A program made the position numbers and the translations under genes. 64,000 nt of DNA from Haloarcula rubra. GTDB taxonomy: Archaea; Halobacteriota; Halobacteria; Halobacteriales; Haloarculaceae. Below the pieces are notes generated by a model. It was given only the letters and a program-made list of their open reading frames with translations, did no database searches and was not told the DNA's origin. The stretch is from the NCBI RefSeq assembly GCF_019599465.1, contig NZ_RKLR01000003.1, positions 558,001 to 622,000 of the forward strand, read 5' to 3'. Shown one piece after another: positions 1 through 9,453 of the stretch (position 1 is the first letter of the stretch; every line of letters begins with the position of its first letter).

Positions 1-813
1 GCTCACCGTCTCGGACGAGTCGTCGGCGGCCTCGGTCGGGGGCTGGGTGTCCGCGTCGTCTGCCGGCCCGCCGAAGATTTCGTCGGGTGACGCCGACGAG
101 TCGTCCCCCTCGGTCTCCGAACTGGGCGCTGGTTCCGCCGCCGGTTCGGGCACGGACTCGTCCTCGCGTTCGGGGCGCTCTTCCGCCGGGTCGTCGGCCG
201 CGATAAGGTCCGCGTCGTCCCGACCCGTGTCGTCCTCGGCAGGCGTCGCCGTCTCCGCTACGTCCTCGGACGGCGACGCCTCGGCGACTGCGTCGGTCTC
301 GGCCGCCTCGCCGTCGGGGTCCGTCTCGGCCGACGTGGCCGTCTCTGCCGTCGGTTCGAGCGGGTCGCCGTCCGTCGTCTCGTCGGACTCTCCGTCCGCC
401 GTCTCGGTCCGGCCTTCGTCGGGAGATTCCGCGGTCGCACCGGCGGCCGCTACGCCAGCGGCCGCCCCGTCCTCGCCCGCCTCTCGGGACTCGCTGTCGG
501 GTGCCGCTGATTGGGCCGGCACGGTCCCGTCGTCCGTCTTCGCGACGGCCGCGGCCGTCCCGACCATCGTCGCGTCGGCGACGAGTTTGTGCAGGAGTCC
601 GAACACGCCCGAGAGCGTGAGCAGGACCCCGATGGCGGCGACGGCGACGCCGAGCATGGCTCGGTTCGTCGTGACGGAGGGCGACGCACTGGGCGAGGCA
701 CCGAGGACCACGCCGATGCCGACGAACAACCCACCGACGATAGCGACGACGAGGACGTACCCGACGTACCGAGCACCGTAGCGGTAGACGTCGGGCAAGC
801 TAACAGCAGACAT
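1..813 (-). CDS. Membrane protein with acidic tail, 3' end off window
   Basis: The reading frame opens at the ATG at 813-811 and stays open to the window edge (271 codons), so the C-terminus is missing. The N-terminus (MSAVSLPDVYRYGARYVGYV) leads into two hydrophobic segments at about residues 15-38 and 50-75, and the rest is a long low-complexity tail rich in Asp, Glu, Ala, Ser and Thr. This is a common layout of haloarchaeal membrane proteins with a disordered acidic extension. I recognise no domain. The plus-strand ORF over the same bases is a Ser/Ala-rich shadow of the acidic tail. It lies downstream of the isopentenyl phosphate kinase gene on the same strand, about 43 bases away, so it may be co-transcribed. 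Confidence 0.7.
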   Translation of the reverse strand, partial: MSAVSLPDVYRYGARYVGYVLVVAIVGGLFVGIGVVLGASPSASPSVTTNRAMLGVAVAAIGVLLTLSGVFGLLHKLVADATMVGTAAAVAKTDDGTVPAQSAAPDSESREAGEDGAAAGVAAAGATAESPDEGRTETADGESDETTDGDPLEPTAETATSAETDPDGEAAETDAVAEASPSEDVAETATPAEDDTGRDDADLIAADDPAEERPEREDESVPEPAAEPAPSSETEGDDSSASPDEIFGGPADDADTQPPTEAADDSSETVS

Positions 814-856
814 GAATTTACAATCAGCAACAGCGGTCAAATAGGTTACGACGGGG

Positions 857-1603
857 TCACACTCGCTGTTGGGACCCGATAGTCGTCCCCGGCGCGTCTC
901 CGTCGAGGAACGCCGACAGCGCGTCGGGACCGAACACCGAGGCGGGGCTCTCGAGTTCGAGCAGGGCACGCACTTTCGCGGCCATCCCGCCGGAGACGTC
1001 CGTTGTGTCGCTGCCGCCGAGCGCCGCCGCGACGTCCTCGAAGGCGTCGATACGGTCGATTACCTCGCCTTCCTCGTCTAACACGCCGGGTACCGTCGAG
1101 CAGACGCCGACCCGGTCGGCGTCGATGGCCGGGGCCAGTTCGACCACCAGTTCGTCGCCGCTGAGGACCGTCACCCCTTCTCCCGCGTGGGCGACGAGGT
1201 CGCCGTGCAACACCGGCACGAACCCCTCTGCGAGGAGCGTCCGCACCTGCCCGGTCGGGAGCGTGAGCGCCCCGTCGGCGTCGCGGTGGGCCGCCGAGAA
1301 GGGGTGAACCGGGACGGCGGGGACGCCGCGCTCGGTCAGCGCCGCCACGACGGCGTCGTTCAGTCGCGTCATCGCACCGTGGATGGCCTGTACGCCGGCC
1401 ACGTCGTGGGTGCCCTCGGTAGTACTGACCCCGTACTCGGCGGCGTGGTGGTGGCCGAAGCTCCCGCCGCCGTGAACCACGACGACGTCGTCGTCGCCGG
1501 CCGCGACGGCGTCCGCGGCGGCGGCGAGTGCGTCCTCGTCGACCGTCTCCGGCGTGTCCTTCTCAGTGACGACGCTCCCGCCGAGTTTGAGGACGACGGT
1601 CAT
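857..1603 (-). CDS. ipk: Isopentenyl phosphate kinase
   Basis: This enzyme phosphorylates isopentenyl phosphate with ATP to isopentenyl diphosphate, the last step of the archaeal mevalonate routes to lipid isoprenoids. The 248 residues are a full-length amino-acid-kinase fold. KLGGSV with Lys6 is near the N-terminus. The glycine loop HGGGSFGHHH at 44-53 carries the His that marks IPK within the fold, and VSGGMAAKV near residue 205 is the nucleotide-side loop. Its ATG overlaps the stop of the mevalonate kinase gene by 4 bases, so the two kinases of the same pathway are translated together. Confidence 0.93.
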   Translation of the reverse strand: MTVVLKLGGSVVTEKDTPETVDEDALAAAADAVAAGDDDVVVVHGGGSFGHHHAAEYGVSTTEGTHDVAGVQAIHGAMTRLNDAVVAALTERGVPAVPVHPFSAAHRDADGALTLPTGQVRTLLAEGFVPVLHGDLVAHAGEGVTVLSGDELVVELAPAIDADRVGVCSTVPGVLDEEGEVIDRIDAFEDVAAALGGSDTTDVSGGMAAKVRALLELESPASVFGPDALSAFLDGDAPGTTIGSQQRV

Positions 1604-2583
1604 TCCTGCCGGACTCCGTCAGTGTCCAGTTCGGCACGGAAGACCGACTCACAGCCCGGCGTGTACTTCAGTGCGGTGAGCGCGTCCTCGGTGTCGTCCA
1701 GCGCGACGATACACCCACCGCCGCCGGCCCCGGTGAGTTTCGCGCCCATCGCCCCGGCGTCGCGGGCGGCCCAGACCATTGAGTCCAGCGACCGGGAGGA
1801 GACACCCAGCGCCGACAGCAGGCCGTGGTTGAAGTCCATCAGGTCGCCCAGCGTCTCGTAGTCGTCGGTCCCGAGCACCGACTCGCCCTCGCGGACGACG
1901 TCGCCGATGGCGCGAACCGTGTCGGCCGCGAAGTCGTACTCCTCGCGGAGACTCCTGACGCCCGCGACCAGTGTCCCGGTGTCGCCGGCGCCGCCGTCGT
2001 AGCCGATGACGAACGGGAGGTTGCCGACGCCGTCGACGGTGCGACAGTCCTCCCCCTCGACGCGGACGGCCCCGCCCACCGCCGAGCAGAAGGTGTCGGC
2101 TCGGGAGGCTTCGCCGTCCTGTACGGCCGCCTCCACCTGATAGGCCCGCTCCGCAATCGCTTCGGGGGAGAGTTCGACGCCAAGTTCCCGGGTGGCGGCG
2201 TCGATGGCGGCGACGACGACGGCCGCCGAGGACCCGAGTCCCGCTCCGAGCGGGATGTCACTCTCGATGCGAATCTCGAACCCGGCGCCGGGCGCGTCGG
2301 CCGCGTCCCGCACCTGTGCCACCGCCTCGTTGACGTACCCCATCGCCGCTTCGAGGAGAGGTTCCGACGCGTCGACGTCGGGTCGTCCCTCCCCGTCTCC
2401 CTCGTACTCGACGGTGAACCCGTCGAGTTGGAGGTCCTCAGAGTGGATTCGGAGCCCCTCGTCTATCTCCCTCGCCGTCACGCGGGCCCGGCGCTCGATG
2501 GCGCACGGGACCGCTGGCTCACCGTAGACGACTGCGTGCTCCCCGAACAGGTACACCTTGCCGGGAGCGCTCGACGTGACCAT
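1600..2583 (-). CDS. mvk: Mevalonate kinase
   Basis: This GHMP-family kinase converts mevalonate to 5-phosphomevalonate. Three GHMP motifs are visible in the 327-residue protein: PGKVYLFGEH near residues 7-16, the ATP loop PLGAGLGSSA at 111-120, and the C-terminal AKLTGAGGGGC at 281-291. It is the first gene of a pair with isopentenyl phosphate kinase (ATGA overlap). In many haloarchaea these two genes follow the S2 ribosomal gene directly. Here about 3.3 kb with a P450, a lipoprotein and two membrane genes lies between them. Confidence 0.93.
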   Translation of the reverse strand: MVTSSAPGKVYLFGEHAVVYGEPAVPCAIERRARVTAREIDEGLRIHSEDLQLDGFTVEYEGDGEGRPDVDASEPLLEAAMGYVNEAVAQVRDAADAPGAGFEIRIESDIPLGAGLGSSAAVVVAAIDAATRELGVELSPEAIAERAYQVEAAVQDGEASRADTFCSAVGGAVRVEGEDCRTVDGVGNLPFVIGYDGGAGDTGTLVAGVRSLREEYDFAADTVRAIGDVVREGESVLGTDDYETLGDLMDFNHGLLSALGVSSRSLDSMVWAARDAGAMGAKLTGAGGGGCIVALDDTEDALTALKYTPGCESVFRAELDTDGVRQE

Positions 2584-2738
2584 ACCCGCCCGTGTGGCGC
2601 GAGGGGGTTAGGCGTTTTCGGAGCCAATCTCTTGCACGTGGACACGCCCGTCCCGTGGGCGGAGCACGCCGAGCGAACGGTACGATTGAGTTTTGAGCCA
2701 TCTGAAAGCACTTTCTGGTGCGCGGAGAACGGAGGTGT

Positions 2739-3569
2739 ATGAACCGCCGACGCGTACTCGCCGCCCTCGGGACCGGCCTCGCTGGTCTCGCGGGGTGCCA
2801 ATCGGAACCGCCGTCGACGCCGGGCGAGACGTCCGGGACGGCCACCGACGACCAGCGGACCGACTCGCCGACGTCGTCCCGGACGGACGTGCCCGTCACC
2901 GTCGAGGACGTCGTCGTCAGGAAGGCCATCACCTACGAATCGTCGATGGGGTCCGGCGGCGTCCTGACCGGCGACGACAGACAGTACGTCGTGGGCTCGG
3001 TTCGGGGCGTGGACGACGGCCGTGACGTGACGTTCACGTTCGAGACGGACGACGGCTCGTGGGAGCAGGGGCTGCCCGTGACGATGGGCGCGCGGAACCA
3101 CGCCATCGCCGGGCACGAGCGACCGTACGTCGCCTTCACGGTTCCGTCCCCGTTGTCGGCGTCGAACCCCCGGATTCGTCGCTCGGAGGACGGCACCACG
3201 TGGCCGCTTTCCCAGCGCGCACGCGAGACGCTCGCGGCACCGGCACCACGGTTCGAACTCGATACTCTGACCGCGCCGGAGAACGTCTCGCAGGGCGAGC
3301 AGTTGTCGGTGTCGCTGACGGCGACGAACGTCTCCGAGACGGACGGCCGCTTCCTCGCGGCGGTCTACTGGCCGACGAAGGGGATTGCCGACGACGACGA
3401 GTCCCACGTCGTCGAGCGGTCGGTCGCCGCTGGCGACAGCATCACGGCCTCGCTCGACATCGACACGGAGTATACGGCCTACGAAGACGGGGCCGTCACG
3501 CTGTCTGTCGCGGGCCACGTCACGGCCGAGCGCGAAATTCGGGTCGAAGACACCTCGACACCTACCTAA
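2739..3569 (+). CDS. Putative Tat-exported lipoprotein
   Basis: The start chosen is the second in-frame Met, because it gives MNRRRVLAALGTGLAGLAGC, a twin-arginine signal followed by a lipobox whose Cys20 would be lipid-modified. The 276-residue product then has a Thr/Ser/Asp-rich linker to about residue 55 and a body that looks like beta-sandwich extracellular domains, with a second half (from about residue 175) resembling CARDB/Ig-like stalk domains. I do not recognise a specific family. It runs convergently into the P450 gene, with the last 4 bases shared. It is probably a cell-surface protein; no substrate can be inferred. Confidence 0.7.
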   Translation: MNRRRVLAALGTGLAGLAGCQSEPPSTPGETSGTATDDQRTDSPTSSRTDVPVTVEDVVVRKAITYESSMGSGGVLTGDDRQYVVGSVRGVDDGRDVTFTFETDDGSWEQGLPVTMGARNHAIAGHERPYVAFTVPSPLSASNPRIRRSEDGTTWPLSQRARETLAAPAPRFELDTLTAPENVSQGEQLSVSLTATNVSETDGRFLAAVYWPTKGIADDDESHVVERSVAAGDSITASLDIDTEYTAYEDGAVTLSVAGHVTAEREIRVEDTSTPT

Positions 3570-4903
3570 CGCTCCCGGACCCGCATCGACATCTCCTGTC
3601 GCGGGTGCGCGGTCAGCGACGGCATGAGTTCCAGCGGCGTCTCGCCCATGAACTCCAGACGGTACTGCTGGGCCGTCGTCGCGACGATGAGTTGGGCCTC
3701 CAGCATGGCGAGGTGCTTGCCGATGCAGTGCCGTGGGCCGCCGCCGAAGGGGAAGTACGCGAACCGGGGCCGCTCTTTGGCCCGCTCGGGTTTCCAGCGC
3801 TCGGGGTCGAACGTCTCCGGGTCGTCGTAGAACCGCTCGGAGCGGTGGACGCCCCACTGTGGCAGCATCAGCGTCGTCCCCGCGTCGACGGGGTACTCCG
3901 ACAGTTCCACGTCCTCTGTCGGCTCTCTGAATATCGTGTACACCGGGGGATAGAGGCGCATCGCCTCCTGAATCACCCACTCCAGATAGTCGAGTTCGCG
4001 GACGTGTTCCATCCCGGGTCGCTCGTCGCCGACCACCGCCTCCAGTTCCTCGTGGACTCTGCGTTCGGCCTCGGGGTTCTCCGAGAGGAGGAACCACGTG
4101 TAGGTGAGCGTCAGCGCCGTCGTGTCGTGGCCCGCAAGCAGCATCGTCATCATCTCGTCGCGCAACTGCTCGGGCGACTGCTCGCCGTCGTCGCGGGCCC
4201 GGAGGAGGACCGACAGGAAGTCCATCGGCCCGTCTTCGTCGGTCCCCACCGTCTCCTCGCGGACCTCGATGATGTCGTCCAACACCTCGTCGAGCGTCGC
4301 GACAGCGCTGTCGAACGCCGCGTCGTCTGGCATCGGCATCCACTCCGGCGCGGCGAACCGGAGCGGGTCGGGTTCGAACCGCTGACCCAGCGGTATCAGT
4401 TGCTCCTCGATGGTCTGCACGCGCTGTTCGGACAGTTCGACCCCCATCATCAGGTCGAGGATGACGTCGAGCGTCGTCCGCGTCATCGCCTGTTCGACGT
4501 CGACGACGTCGTCCGCTCGCCAGTCCGCGATACGGTCCTCGGCGTGGCCGGTGATGCGGTCGGCCATCCCCGAGAGTCGCGCCATCGAGAACGCGGGGTT
4601 GGCCAGTCGCCGCTGTCGCTCCCACGTCTCGCCCTCGCTCAACAGGAGGCCCTCGCCCAGCAAGTCGCCGAGCGCGTCCCCCTGGAAGTCCGGCTTGCGG
4701 AACCGGGCGCTCTCCGAGACCAGTACGCGCTCGATAGCCGTCGGGTCACACAGCATGACCGTATCCATCGGCCCCATGTCGAAGCGGGCGACGTCACCGT
4801 AGGCGCTCTCCAGCGTCGAGATGAACCGGAAGGGGTCGTCGGCGTAGGTCCTGCTACTGCCGAACAGCGGTTCGCCTTTCGGTCCGGGCGGCGTCTCTGC
4901 CAT
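3566..4903 (-). CDS. Cytochrome P450
   Basis: A heme-thiolate monooxygenase of 445 residues. Diagnostic motifs are the oxygen-binding I-helix AGHDTT at 257-262, the K-helix ExxR (E313, R316) and the heme loop FPFGGGPRHCIG with the iron-ligand Cys393. The N-terminus MAETPPGPKGEPLFGS is the proline-rich entry typical of P450s and has no membrane anchor, so the enzyme is probably cytosolic. An upstream ATG at 4939 would add 12 basic residues; I prefer 4903. The substrate is unknown. No ferredoxin or ferredoxin reductase gene is adjacent, so redox partners must be encoded elsewhere. Confidence 0.93.
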   Translation of the reverse strand: MAETPPGPKGEPLFGSSRTYADDPFRFISTLESAYGDVARFDMGPMDTVMLCDPTAIERVLVSESARFRKPDFQGDALGDLLGEGLLLSEGETWERQRRLANPAFSMARLSGMADRITGHAEDRIADWRADDVVDVEQAMTRTTLDVILDLMMGVELSEQRVQTIEEQLIPLGQRFEPDPLRFAAPEWMPMPDDAAFDSAVATLDEVLDDIIEVREETVGTDEDGPMDFLSVLLRARDDGEQSPEQLRDEMMTMLLAGHDTTALTLTYTWFLLSENPEAERRVHEELEAVVGDERPGMEHVRELDYLEWVIQEAMRLYPPVYTIFREPTEDVELSEYPVDAGTTLMLPQWGVHRSERFYDDPETFDPERWKPERAKERPRFAYFPFGGGPRHCIGKHLAMLEAQLIVATTAQQYRLEFMGETPLELMPSLTAHPRQEMSMRVRER

Positions 4904-4961
4904 CGGTCGTCGTTGGGGCTGGACACGCTTGAATCGCATGCCAAACCAGTCGGTAGCGGCC

Positions 4962-5342
4962 TCAGAGCCAGCGACTGGGGTCGAGGTTCCACGCCGTGTG
5001 TCGCGCTGCCCACGTCCCGCCGAGGCCACCCACGGCGCTCAACCCGACGGTGTAGGCGAGGAAGAACGCGAACACGAGCGCGAGGAAGAGCCCGTAGGCC
5101 GGCGAGGACGGGGCGATTCCGAACCCGAGCGCCCCGGCGAGGTACAGCGCTGGGAGGAACAGTGCCAACAGCGGCACCGTGGCGCCGACGCCGGCCAGCA
5201 GGCCGAGCCACAGGCCGCTGGCGTACCCCCCGCCGTGTCTGTTGGCGGCGACGGCACCGCCGACCAGCGACGAGAACGGGACGAACGAGAGGCCGACGGT
5301 GACCAGCGCACCCCATCCGGCGTCCCGCAGCGTCTCGCGCAT
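4962..5342 (-). CDS. DUF5518-type membrane protein
   Basis: A 126-residue, very hydrophobic protein with about four predicted membrane segments. The pattern SFVPFSSLVGGAVAA near residues 19-33 and the C-terminal YTVGLSAVGGLGGTW resemble the haloarchaeal DUF5518 family. It is a paralogue of the next gene to the right (5397-5774): both share the FVPF..-..GGA start and the VGLSA-GG end. Function is unknown. It sits upstream of the P450 gene on the same strand, with 58 bases between them. Confidence 0.72.
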   Translation of the reverse strand: MRETLRDAGWGALVTVGLSFVPFSSLVGGAVAANRHGGGYASGLWLGLLAGVGATVPLLALFLPALYLAGALGFGIAPSSPAYGLFLALVFAFFLAYTVGLSAVGGLGGTWAARHTAWNLDPSRWL

Positions 5343-5396
5343 CTCGTCTGGTTCTGTCGACAGCCGGTGTTATATAAGTGCGTGCGCCGACGTCGG

Positions 5397-5774
5397 TCAG
5401 GTACCGATGTCGGTGTCGTACTTCACGTAGTTGCCCAGCCAGCCGCCGAGCGCGCTCAGCCCCACGACGTAGACGGCGGCGAACACCGCCGCCACGACGA
5501 AGAAGAGGAGGCCGAACGCCCCCATCCGCATCGGCATCCCACCGAGGAGGAAGCCGAGGAAGACCACGCCCACGAGGGCGAACACCAGCAACGTGAACAC
5601 GAGCCCGATGACGCCGGAGATGGCGCCCACACGGAGCCCGTTGTCTCTGTCTCCGCCTTCGAGATAGCCGGCGAGTGCGCCGCCGAACACCGGTGCGAAG
5701 GGGACGAAACCACTCAGGACGGCCGTCGCGACGGCCCCGATGACCGCGTTGAGGAGGGTGTCTCGTTCTGCCAT
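5397..5774 (-). CDS. DUF5518-type membrane protein
   Basis: A 125-residue integral membrane protein with four hydrophobic stretches and the shared paralogue signature FVPFAPVFGGALAGYLEGG early and VVGLSALGGWLGNYV at the end. I chose the ATG at 5774 (MAERDTLLNAVIG) over an upstream start at 5789, which would add only MYRLP. It forms a tandem duplicate with the gene at 4962-5342, separated by 54 bases. The role is unknown. A cluster of small haloarchaeal membrane paralogues of this kind may affect envelope properties, but that is a guess. Confidence 0.72.
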   Translation of the reverse strand: MAERDTLLNAVIGAVATAVLSGFVPFAPVFGGALAGYLEGGDRDNGLRVGAISGVIGLVFTLLVFALVGVVFLGFLLGGMPMRMGAFGLLFFVVAAVFAAVYVVGLSALGGWLGNYVKYDTDIGT

Positions 5775-5882
5775 CGGCAACCGGTACACCGCGGGCTGTC
5801 CTATGTCTTGTGCCGTCTGTCGACGGCGAGCGTCGTCACTGGCGAGCGGTCCGGCGAGAAAGTGAAGAATCGAACGCCCGCG

Positions 5883-6665
5883 TCAGAGTTCGGACTCGAA
5901 GTCCTCGAGTCCGTAGGACGGTTCGGCACCGCGACGGTCGAGCGTCTCGTTGGCCAGCAGCCAGTAGACGACCGACAGCGCCTTGCGACCCTTGTTGTTC
6001 GTGGGCACCACGAGGTCGACGTTCGACGTGGTGTTGTTGGAGTCACACATCGCGATGACCGGGATGCCGACGGTGATGGCCTCCTTGACGGCCTGGGAGT
6101 CACCGATGGGGTCGGTGACGACCACGACGTCAGGTTCGATGTAGCCGTCGTAGTCCGGGTTCGTCAGCGTGCCGGGGATGAACCGGCCCGTGCGGGCACG
6201 GGCGCCGACGGCGTCGGCGAACTTCTCGGCCGGGAACCGACCGTACTGGCGGGACGACGCCACGAGAATCTGCTCGGGGTCGTAGTTGGCCAGGAAGTCC
6301 GCGGCGGTGCGGATGCGCTGGTCGGTCATCGAGACGTCCAGTACGTAGAGCCCGTCGTCACGGACGCGGTGGATGAACCGTTCCATGTCCTGGGTCTTCT
6401 GCTGGGTCCCGATGTGAACACCGGCGCCGAGGTAGTCCTCGACGGGGATGAGGAGGTCGGCCTCGGACTGCTCGTCGGGCATGACGTCCTCGTCGAGCTG
6501 GGGTCCGGCGTCCTCGTCCTCGGTTGTCTCTGCCTCGGCCTCCGCGGCCTCGGCGGGCTGTTCGGCTGCCGTCTCGGCCTCTGCGTCGGCCGCTTCGTCG
6601 TCCTCCTCGGACGGGTCGAAGTCGGACTCGGACGCGTCGAGACCCTCTTTTTCGTTGCCGCTCAT
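5883..6665 (-). CDS. rps2: 30S ribosomal protein S2
   Basis: Small-subunit ribosomal protein uS2 (260 residues). The first 65 or so residues are a haloarchaeal acidic extension (Glu/Asp/Ala-rich). The conserved core begins around [19 protein letters not shown] and includes [16 protein letters not shown] and the ending region [11 protein letters not shown]. Its ATG overlaps the enolase stop by 4 bases (ATGA). It is the last gene of the L18e-L13-S9-RpoN-RpoK-Eno-S2 set, an order conserved in archaea. Confidence 0.96.
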   Translation of the reverse strand: MSGNEKEGLDASESDFDPSEEDDEAADAEAETAAEQPAEAAEAEAETTEDEDAGPQLDEDVMPDEQSEADLLIPVEDYLGAGVHIGTQQKTQDMERFIHRVRDDGLYVLDVSMTDQRIRTAADFLANYDPEQILVASSRQYGRFPAEKFADAVGARARTGRFIPGTLTNPDYDGYIEPDVVVVTDPIGDSQAVKEAITVGIPVIAMCDSNNTTSNVDLVVPTNNKGRKALSVVYWLLANETLDRRGAEPSYGLEDFESEL

Positions 6666-7867
6666 ACTGCGTTGTCCTCGATACGGATGAGTTCGTTCAG
6701 CTTGGCTGTGCGCTCGCCGCCGACCGCGCCCGTCTTGATGAACGGGGCGTCGGTCGCCACAGCGAGGTGTGCGATAGTGGTGTCCTCCGTCTCGCCGCTC
6801 CGGTGAGAGACCACGGATTCGTAGCCGTTCCGGGTCGCCAGTTCGATGGCGTCCACCGCGTCGGTGAGCGTCCCGATCTGGTTGGGCTTGATGAGGATGG
6901 AGTTGCCTGCGCCGACGCTGATGCCGGCTTCGAGTCGCTCGACGTTCGTGACGAACAGGTCGTCACCGCAGACGAGCGTCTGGTCGCCGACGCGGTCGGT
7001 CAGGTCGGCGAAGGCCTCGTAGTCGTTCTCGTCGAGGGGGTCCTCGACGTAGACGAGGTCGTACTCCTCGACCTTCTCGGCGATGTACTCGATCTGCTCC
7101 TCGGTGGACTTCACGCCGTCGTCGTAGACGTAGCCGTCCTCGTCCTCGTCGTACAGTTCGGCGCCGGCGACGTCGAGGCCGAAGGCGATGGCGAAGCCGA
7201 AGTCGTCGGCGACCGTCTCGACGGCCTCGTCCATGATCTCGAACGCTTCGTCGTCCGAGACGGAGGGCGCCCACGCGCCCTCGTCGCCCTTGCCCGCGGG
7301 CAGGTCGCGGTCGGCCAGGATGTCGTGGACCTCCTGGTGGACCGCGGCGTTGGCGAAGACGGCCTCCTCGACGCTCGGTGCGCCGACCGGAGCCGCGAGG
7401 AACTCCTGGATGTTGGTGGCGTCCGCGGCGTGTTCGCCGCCGCCGATGATGTTACCCAGCGGCGTCGGGTACTCGTTGCCCCGGAAGGTACCGCCGAGGT
7501 GCTGGAACAGCGGTGCGCCCAGCACGTCGGCACCGGCCTTCGCGGCCGCCATCGAGATGGCGACGGCGGAGTTGGCACCGATACCGGAGAAGTCGTCCGT
7601 GCCGTCGGCGGCGTGGAGCGCCGCGTCGACGTCACGCTGGTTCCCGGCGTGGACTTCACCGATGAGGCGCGGAAGCGCGTCGTCGCGAGCGTTCGCGATT
7701 GCTTCCTGAGCCGGCAGTTCGATGGCCTCGTACTCGCCGGTGCTTGCGCCGCTCGGTGCCTTGCCACGACCGAAGCCCCCACTCTCGGTGAGGACGTCGG
7801 CTTCCACGGTCGCGTTCCCACGCGAGTCGAGGACGCGGCGGAGTCGTACGTCGGTGATTAGCGTCAT
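6662..7867 (-). CDS. eno: Enolase
   Basis: Phosphopyruvate hydratase, converting 2-phosphoglycerate to phosphoenolpyruvate in glycolysis and gluconeogenesis. The 401-residue protein shows the N-terminal [14 protein letters not shown], the loop [13 protein letters not shown]-type sequence near residue 38, metal-binding acidic residues in [11 protein letters not shown] and CGDDLFVT, the catalytic Lys region [10 protein letters not shown], and the SHRSGETED signature. It sits in the ribosomal/RNA polymerase cluster, as usual in archaea, with overlaps to rpoK upstream and rps2 downstream, so glycolytic flux and translation capacity share a transcript. Confidence 0.97.
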   Translation of the reverse strand: MTLITDVRLRRVLDSRGNATVEADVLTESGGFGRGKAPSGASTGEYEAIELPAQEAIANARDDALPRLIGEVHAGNQRDVDAALHAADGTDDFSGIGANSAVAISMAAAKAGADVLGAPLFQHLGGTFRGNEYPTPLGNIIGGGEHAADATNIQEFLAAPVGAPSVEEAVFANAAVHQEVHDILADRDLPAGKGDEGAWAPSVSDDEAFEIMDEAVETVADDFGFAIAFGLDVAGAELYDEDEDGYVYDDGVKSTEEQIEYIAEKVEEYDLVYVEDPLDENDYEAFADLTDRVGDQTLVCGDDLFVTNVERLEAGISVGAGNSILIKPNQIGTLTDAVDAIELATRNGYESVVSHRSGETEDTTIAHLAVATDAPFIKTGAVGGERTAKLNELIRIEDNAV

Positions 7868-8043
7868 TTGTGGTCACCTCGCCTGACGGTGAACGGGAGC
7901 ACGCCAGCGTCGTACTCCTCGGCCGCGATGAGGATGGGCTGGGTGTGCTCCGTCTCGATGAGCACGGGTGCGCCGTGGGCCAACTGCAGCGCTCGCGCGC
8001 CGAGTTTGCGGGCCTTCTCGTATCGGCTTTCCTGTGCGTTCAT
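7864..8043 (-). CDS. rpoK: DNA-directed RNA polymerase subunit K
   Basis: A 59-residue polymerase subunit homologous to eukaryotic Rpb6 and bacterial omega, which latches onto the largest subunit. I read it directly as [20 protein letters not shown] and onward, with the family hallmarks [22 protein letters not shown] and the ILIAAEE segment. It overlaps the rpoN stop by 4 bases at its start and the enolase ATG by 4 bases at its end (both ATGA). Confidence 0.94.
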   Translation of the reverse strand: MNAQESRYEKARKLGARALQLAHGAPVLIETEHTQPILIAAEEYDAGVLPFTVRRGDHK

Positions 8044-8240
8044 TGGTAGGGAGCGACGATGTCGACGAGGTCTTTGTGCGAGACGAGCATCCGGCGACAG
8101 CAGTGCCGCTCGACGCCGAGTTCGTCGAGGACCATCTCGGGGTCCTCTGGCTCCTCGGCTTCGCGCGTGCGGGCCTTGAACTCCTCCCAGTGCTCGCCGA
8201 CGACGTTACCACAGGTGAAACACCGGACCGGTACCATCAT
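8040..8240 (-). CDS. rpoN: DNA-directed RNA polymerase subunit N
   Basis: A 66-residue zinc-binding polymerase subunit, homologous to eukaryotic Rpb10, needed for assembly of the D/L/N/P platform. The ligands are visible: CFTCG with Cys7 and Cys10, and the ERHCCRRML motif with Cys47 and Cys48. Two tandem ATGs (MM) at the start make the exact first residue uncertain by one codon. It is translationally coupled to rpoK. It is unrelated to bacterial sigma-54, which shares the gene name. Confidence 0.95.
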   Translation of the reverse strand: MMVPVRCFTCGNVVGEHWEEFKARTREAEEPEDPEMVLDELGVERHCCRRMLVSHKDLVDIVAPYQ

Positions 8241-8252
8241 ACGTGAATCACC

Positions 8253-8651
8253 TCAGCGGTAGGACTTCTGGTAGCGGGCCCGAGCGCCGGGGCCGCCCCA
8301 CTTCTTGGGTTCGGACTGGCGAACGTCGTTGACCAGCAGCGAGCGGTCGAACTCCATGAACGCGTCGCGGAGCTCCGCGTCGTTCGTGAAGTCGACGAGG
8401 CCGCGAGCGATGGCGGTTCGGGCGGCGTCGGCCTGCCCCATGACACCGCCACCCTCGACGGACACCTCGACGTCGACGTCGTCACGGAGGTCGTCCTCCG
8501 CGATGCGGAACGGCTCCAGCATCTTCAGCTGGGCCAGTTCCGGGTCGACCAGTTCGACCGGCTGGGAGTCGATACGCACGCGGCCCTCGCCCTCGCGGAT
8601 AGTCGCGCGGGCGACGGCAGTCTTCTTCTTGCCAGACGTGTTCGTTACCAT
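8253..8651 (-). CDS. rps9: 30S ribosomal protein S9
   Basis: Small-subunit protein uS9 (132 residues). The N-terminal [14 protein letters not shown], the middle [19 protein letters not shown] and the C-terminal tail [13 protein letters not shown] are family hallmarks; the terminal Lys-Ser-Tyr-Arg reaches the decoding-site tRNA. It overlaps the end of L13 by 7 bases, which places translation of the two in direct sequence. Confidence 0.96.
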   Translation of the reverse strand: MVTNTSGKKKTAVARATIREGEGRVRIDSQPVELVDPELAQLKMLEPFRIAEDDLRDDVDVEVSVEGGGVMGQADAARTAIARGLVDFTNDAELRDAFMEFDRSLLVNDVRQSEPKKWGGPGARARYQKSYR

Positions 8652-9082
8652 GTCTTGTTCGCTCCGAGTGCCTCGCTCACGTCGCCGAGCGAGACGAACT
8701 TGATGTTCGACAGTCGGTCCAGCGAGGTCCCTTCGAGGACGTCGCCGTCCTCGTCGTGTGGGTTCCCGACGTACACGCGGACGTTCTCGAACGCCTCGCG
8801 GCCGCGCTGCTTCTTGTGGGGCAGCATGCCGCGGATGGCGCGCTTGAAGATACCGTCCGGGCGCTTCGGGTAGAAGTACGAGTTGTCGGCGCCGATGTCG
8901 ACGCGCTTCTTGTACTTCTCGGTGATCTGCTCTTCGCGGCCGGTGATGACCGCGCGTTCGGCGTTGACGACGGCGACGGACTGCCCGTCGAGTGCCTTCT
9001 CGGCCACTTCGGATGCCACGCGGCCCATGATACAGTCACGGGCGTCGACGACGACGTCGGCGTCGAACTCTGCGAGGCTCAT
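8645..9082 (-). CDS. rpl13: 50S ribosomal protein L13
   Basis: Large-subunit protein uL13 (145 residues). Core features are [20 protein letters not shown] and the basic segment [18 protein letters not shown]. The ATG overlaps the L18e stop by 4 bases. Order L18e-L13-S9 is the standard archaeal arrangement. Confidence 0.96.
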   Translation of the reverse strand: MSLAEFDADVVVDARDCIMGRVASEVAEKALDGQSVAVVNAERAVITGREEQITEKYKKRVDIGADNSYFYPKRPDGIFKRAIRGMLPHKKQRGREAFENVRVYVGNPHDEDGDVLEGTSLDRLSNIKFVSLGDVSEALGANKTW

Positions 9083-9429
9083 CGGATCACCCGCACGTGG
9101 GAGCCTTCCGGATTGTTTTCGATTGCCTGTTCGAGTGATACAGCCTCTCCGACCTGGTCGATCTTCTTCTCGGCGGTTCCGGAGAAGTCGACTGCGGCGA
9201 CGGTGATGTCCTTCTGCAGGACACCGGAGCCGAGCACCTTGCCCGGCACAACCACGGTCTCGTCTTCCTGTGCGTATCGTTCGATACGCCCGAGGTTGAC
9301 TTCCGCGTGTGTGCGCCGTGGCTTCTCGAGGCGCTCGGCGACGTCGCCCCAGACGTTGCCGCCCGCGTTGCGGGCGGCCGACTTCAGGTCGGCGATGAGA
9401 CTACTGAGTCTCGGGTTCGTCTTGCTCAT
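9079..9429 (-). CDS. rpl18e: 50S ribosomal protein L18e
   Basis: Archaeal/eukaryotic-type large-subunit protein eL18 (116 residues), recognised from the N-terminus [20 protein letters not shown], the block [13 protein letters not shown] and the ending [12 protein letters not shown]. It lies 24 bases downstream of the tRNA-Leu gene on the same strand, so tRNA and ribosomal genes probably share a transcript and are separated by tRNA processing. A GGAGGAAC Shine-Dalgarno-like sequence sits just before the ATG. Confidence 0.96.
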   Translation of the reverse strand: MSKTNPRLSSLIADLKSAARNAGGNVWGDVAERLEKPRRTHAEVNLGRIERYAQEDETVVVPGKVLGSGVLQKDITVAAVDFSGTAEKKIDQVGEAVSLEQAIENNPEGSHVRVIR

Positions 9430-9453
9430 AGAGTTCCTCCTTTGTAGGAAAAG

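Noticed and set aside
47-781. Ser/Ala-rich plus-strand ORF at the left edge
   Set aside because: Antisense to the acidic tail of the membrane protein; simple Ser-Ser-Ala composition.
2478-4625. 715-codon minus-strand ORF across the lipoprotein and P450
   Set aside because: Arg/Gly-rich shadow in a different frame from the clear lipoprotein and P450 genes.
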